This document shows positions 5,727-6,561 of a stretch of DNA of 6,561 bases, one piece after another. The stretch is from Hyphomicrobiales bacterium (GTDB taxonomy: Bacteria; Pseudomonadota; Alphaproteobacteria; Rhodobacterales; Rhodobacteraceae): assembly GCA_003558415.1 (NCBI GenBank), contig PWLT01000248.1, forward strand, positions 1-6,561, written 5' to 3'. Numbering within the stretch: the stretch's first letter is position 1; each line of letters begins with the position of its first letter. The position numbers and the translations under genes are program-made. The notes under the pieces were generated by a model, which searched no databases, was not told the DNA's origin, and worked only from the letters and a program-made list of their open reading frames with translations.

Positions 5727-6561
5727 TCACTCGGCCGCGACGGCCTCGACGGGGCGGGAGCGGCGGAAGTGACGACGGTTGAGGTGAAGCACCAGCCAGA
5801 CCATGGCGAATTGCGACACCAGCGCGACCCCGGTGATCGCCCAGTAGACGACGCCGAAAGCCTCCAGCAGGCCGGCAGCCACCAGCCCGTTATTGACCCA
5901 GAAGTGGAGCATCACCGCAAAGCCCACGCCAGGGCAGACCAGCGCGTAGGAGCCGGGCGAGGACTCGGACCCGAACAGGAAGCGTTGCGCATATCCCTGC
6001 CGTGCCAGGATCATCAGGCCGAACAGCCCGAACAGCACCTGTACCGAGACAAAGACGGTGAGAAGCGAAAGGTTCTCCCCTGCCCCACGCGCCAGCTCGA
6101 AATGCGCGCCCAGCCCGTGATTCTGGCGCATCGTGAGGATCCCCAGAACCGTGATCAGGGGCACGATGATCATCAATGTGGGGGCGGTTTCCGCGTTCGC
6201 CCCGTTTTCCAGCATGGAGCGAATCCCCAGCACCATCGCCACCGTCGCGATCAGCGCCGCGGTCACCAGAAAGAAGGTCGAGAGAACAAGCGCCGTGCCC
6301 GCAATTGCGGGCGAGGTGGACAACGCCGCAGGCGCGGCAAGCCCCACGCCCACCATCGCAAAGGCAAAGGCCGGAAGAATCTGGCCGAAATTGTTATTGG
6401 CCGAGCAGTTGAAACCTCCCTCGGTGAGCACGCGGCCGAGAAAGCGCCCCATGATGCGGAACGCAAGGATGCCGATCGCGAGGAAAGCGGCCATCGCCAG
6501 CGGGAAGAGGTATTCGACGACCCCCCAGAGCCCCGGCACGAAGACCAGCCCCAGGATGAAA
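5727..6561 (-). CDS. Polytopic membrane protein of unknown function, N-terminus cut by the window edge
   Basis: 277 residues are visible before the TGA; the frame stays open to base 6560, so the true start lies outside. GTG 6539 is probably internal because the preceding codons (FILGLVF) continue the same hydrophobic run. I count about seven membrane segments, separated by short loops, and a basic cytoplasmic-type tail (NRRHFRRSR) at the end. Polar residues sit in or next to membrane segments: NCSANNNFGQ before the second visible segment, a RQNHGLGAHF loop, and HFWVNNG in the sixth. The overall look recalls TehA/SLAC1-like or TsoY-type membrane proteins, but this is a weak impression, not an identification, and no substrate can be given. 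It is probably a separate transcript from the FMN reductase because the strong hairpin lies between them. Confidence 0.8.
   Translation of the reverse strand, partial: FILGLVFVPGLWGVVEYLFPLAMAAFLAIGILAFRIMGRFLGRVLTEGGFNCSANNNFGQILPAFAFAMVGVGLAAPAALSTSPAIAGTALVLSTFFLVTAALIATVAMVLGIRSMLENGANAETAPTLMIIVPLITVLGILTMRQNHGLGAHFELARGAGENLSLLTVFVSVQVLFGLFGLMILARQGYAQRFLFGSESSPGSYALVCPGVGFAVMLHFWVNNGLVAAGLLEAFGVVYWAITGVALVSQFAMVWLVLHLNRRHFRRSRPVEAVAAE

Noticed and set aside
6537..6539. GTG as the start of the right-edge membrane protein
   Set aside because: The frame remains open to the window edge and the residues before it (FILGLVF) continue the hydrophobic segment, so it is most likely an internal valine.

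Overview
The window is GC-rich DNA (by eye about two thirds G+C) with dense, mostly minus-strand bacterial genes. The protein families and their style, such as a divergent mnmD/FAD-oxidoreductase pair, a FAS1-like dehydratase and a PBP1A-like transglycosylase, fit an alphaproteobacterium, most likely of the Rhodobacteraceae/Roseobacter group. This placement is inference from gene content; there is no rRNA or other marker gene.

Layout from left to right. (1) 1-951, minus: the N-terminal 317 residues of a class A penicillin-binding protein / GT51 peptidoglycan glycosyltransferase, cut by the left edge. (2) 952-1451: a 500-base stretch without a convincing gene. It looks less GC-rich than its flanks, holds four GAATTC sites within about 220 bases, and has a candidate minus-strand promoter. 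(3) 1452-2342 and 2339-3028, minus: a two-gene unit in which mnmD (tRNA wobble-uridine methyltransferase) overlaps by 4 bases an EamA/DMT-family membrane transporter. (4) 3090-4124, plus: a DAO-fold FAD-dependent oxidoreductase, divergent from mnmD across 61 bases. Together with mnmD it looks like a split form of the fused MnmC enzyme of enterobacteria. (5) 4208-5002, minus, convergent with the oxidoreductase: a hotdog-fold FAS1-like / MaoC-type acyl-thioester dehydratase or hydratase. (6) 5045-5593, minus: an NADPH-dependent FMN reductase whose stop codon lies inside the Shine-Dalgarno-like stretch ahead of the dehydratase frame, so the two form an operon. (7) 5727-6561, minus: the C-terminal 277 residues of a polytopic membrane protein running off the right edge, followed by an 11-bp perfect hairpin that probably ends its transcript.

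No mobile element, CRISPR array, tRNA, rRNA or phage gene was seen. The window reads as ordinary chromosomal housekeeping DNA. The most informative point is the split, divergent arrangement of the two MnmC-like activities. No previously undescribed system stands out.
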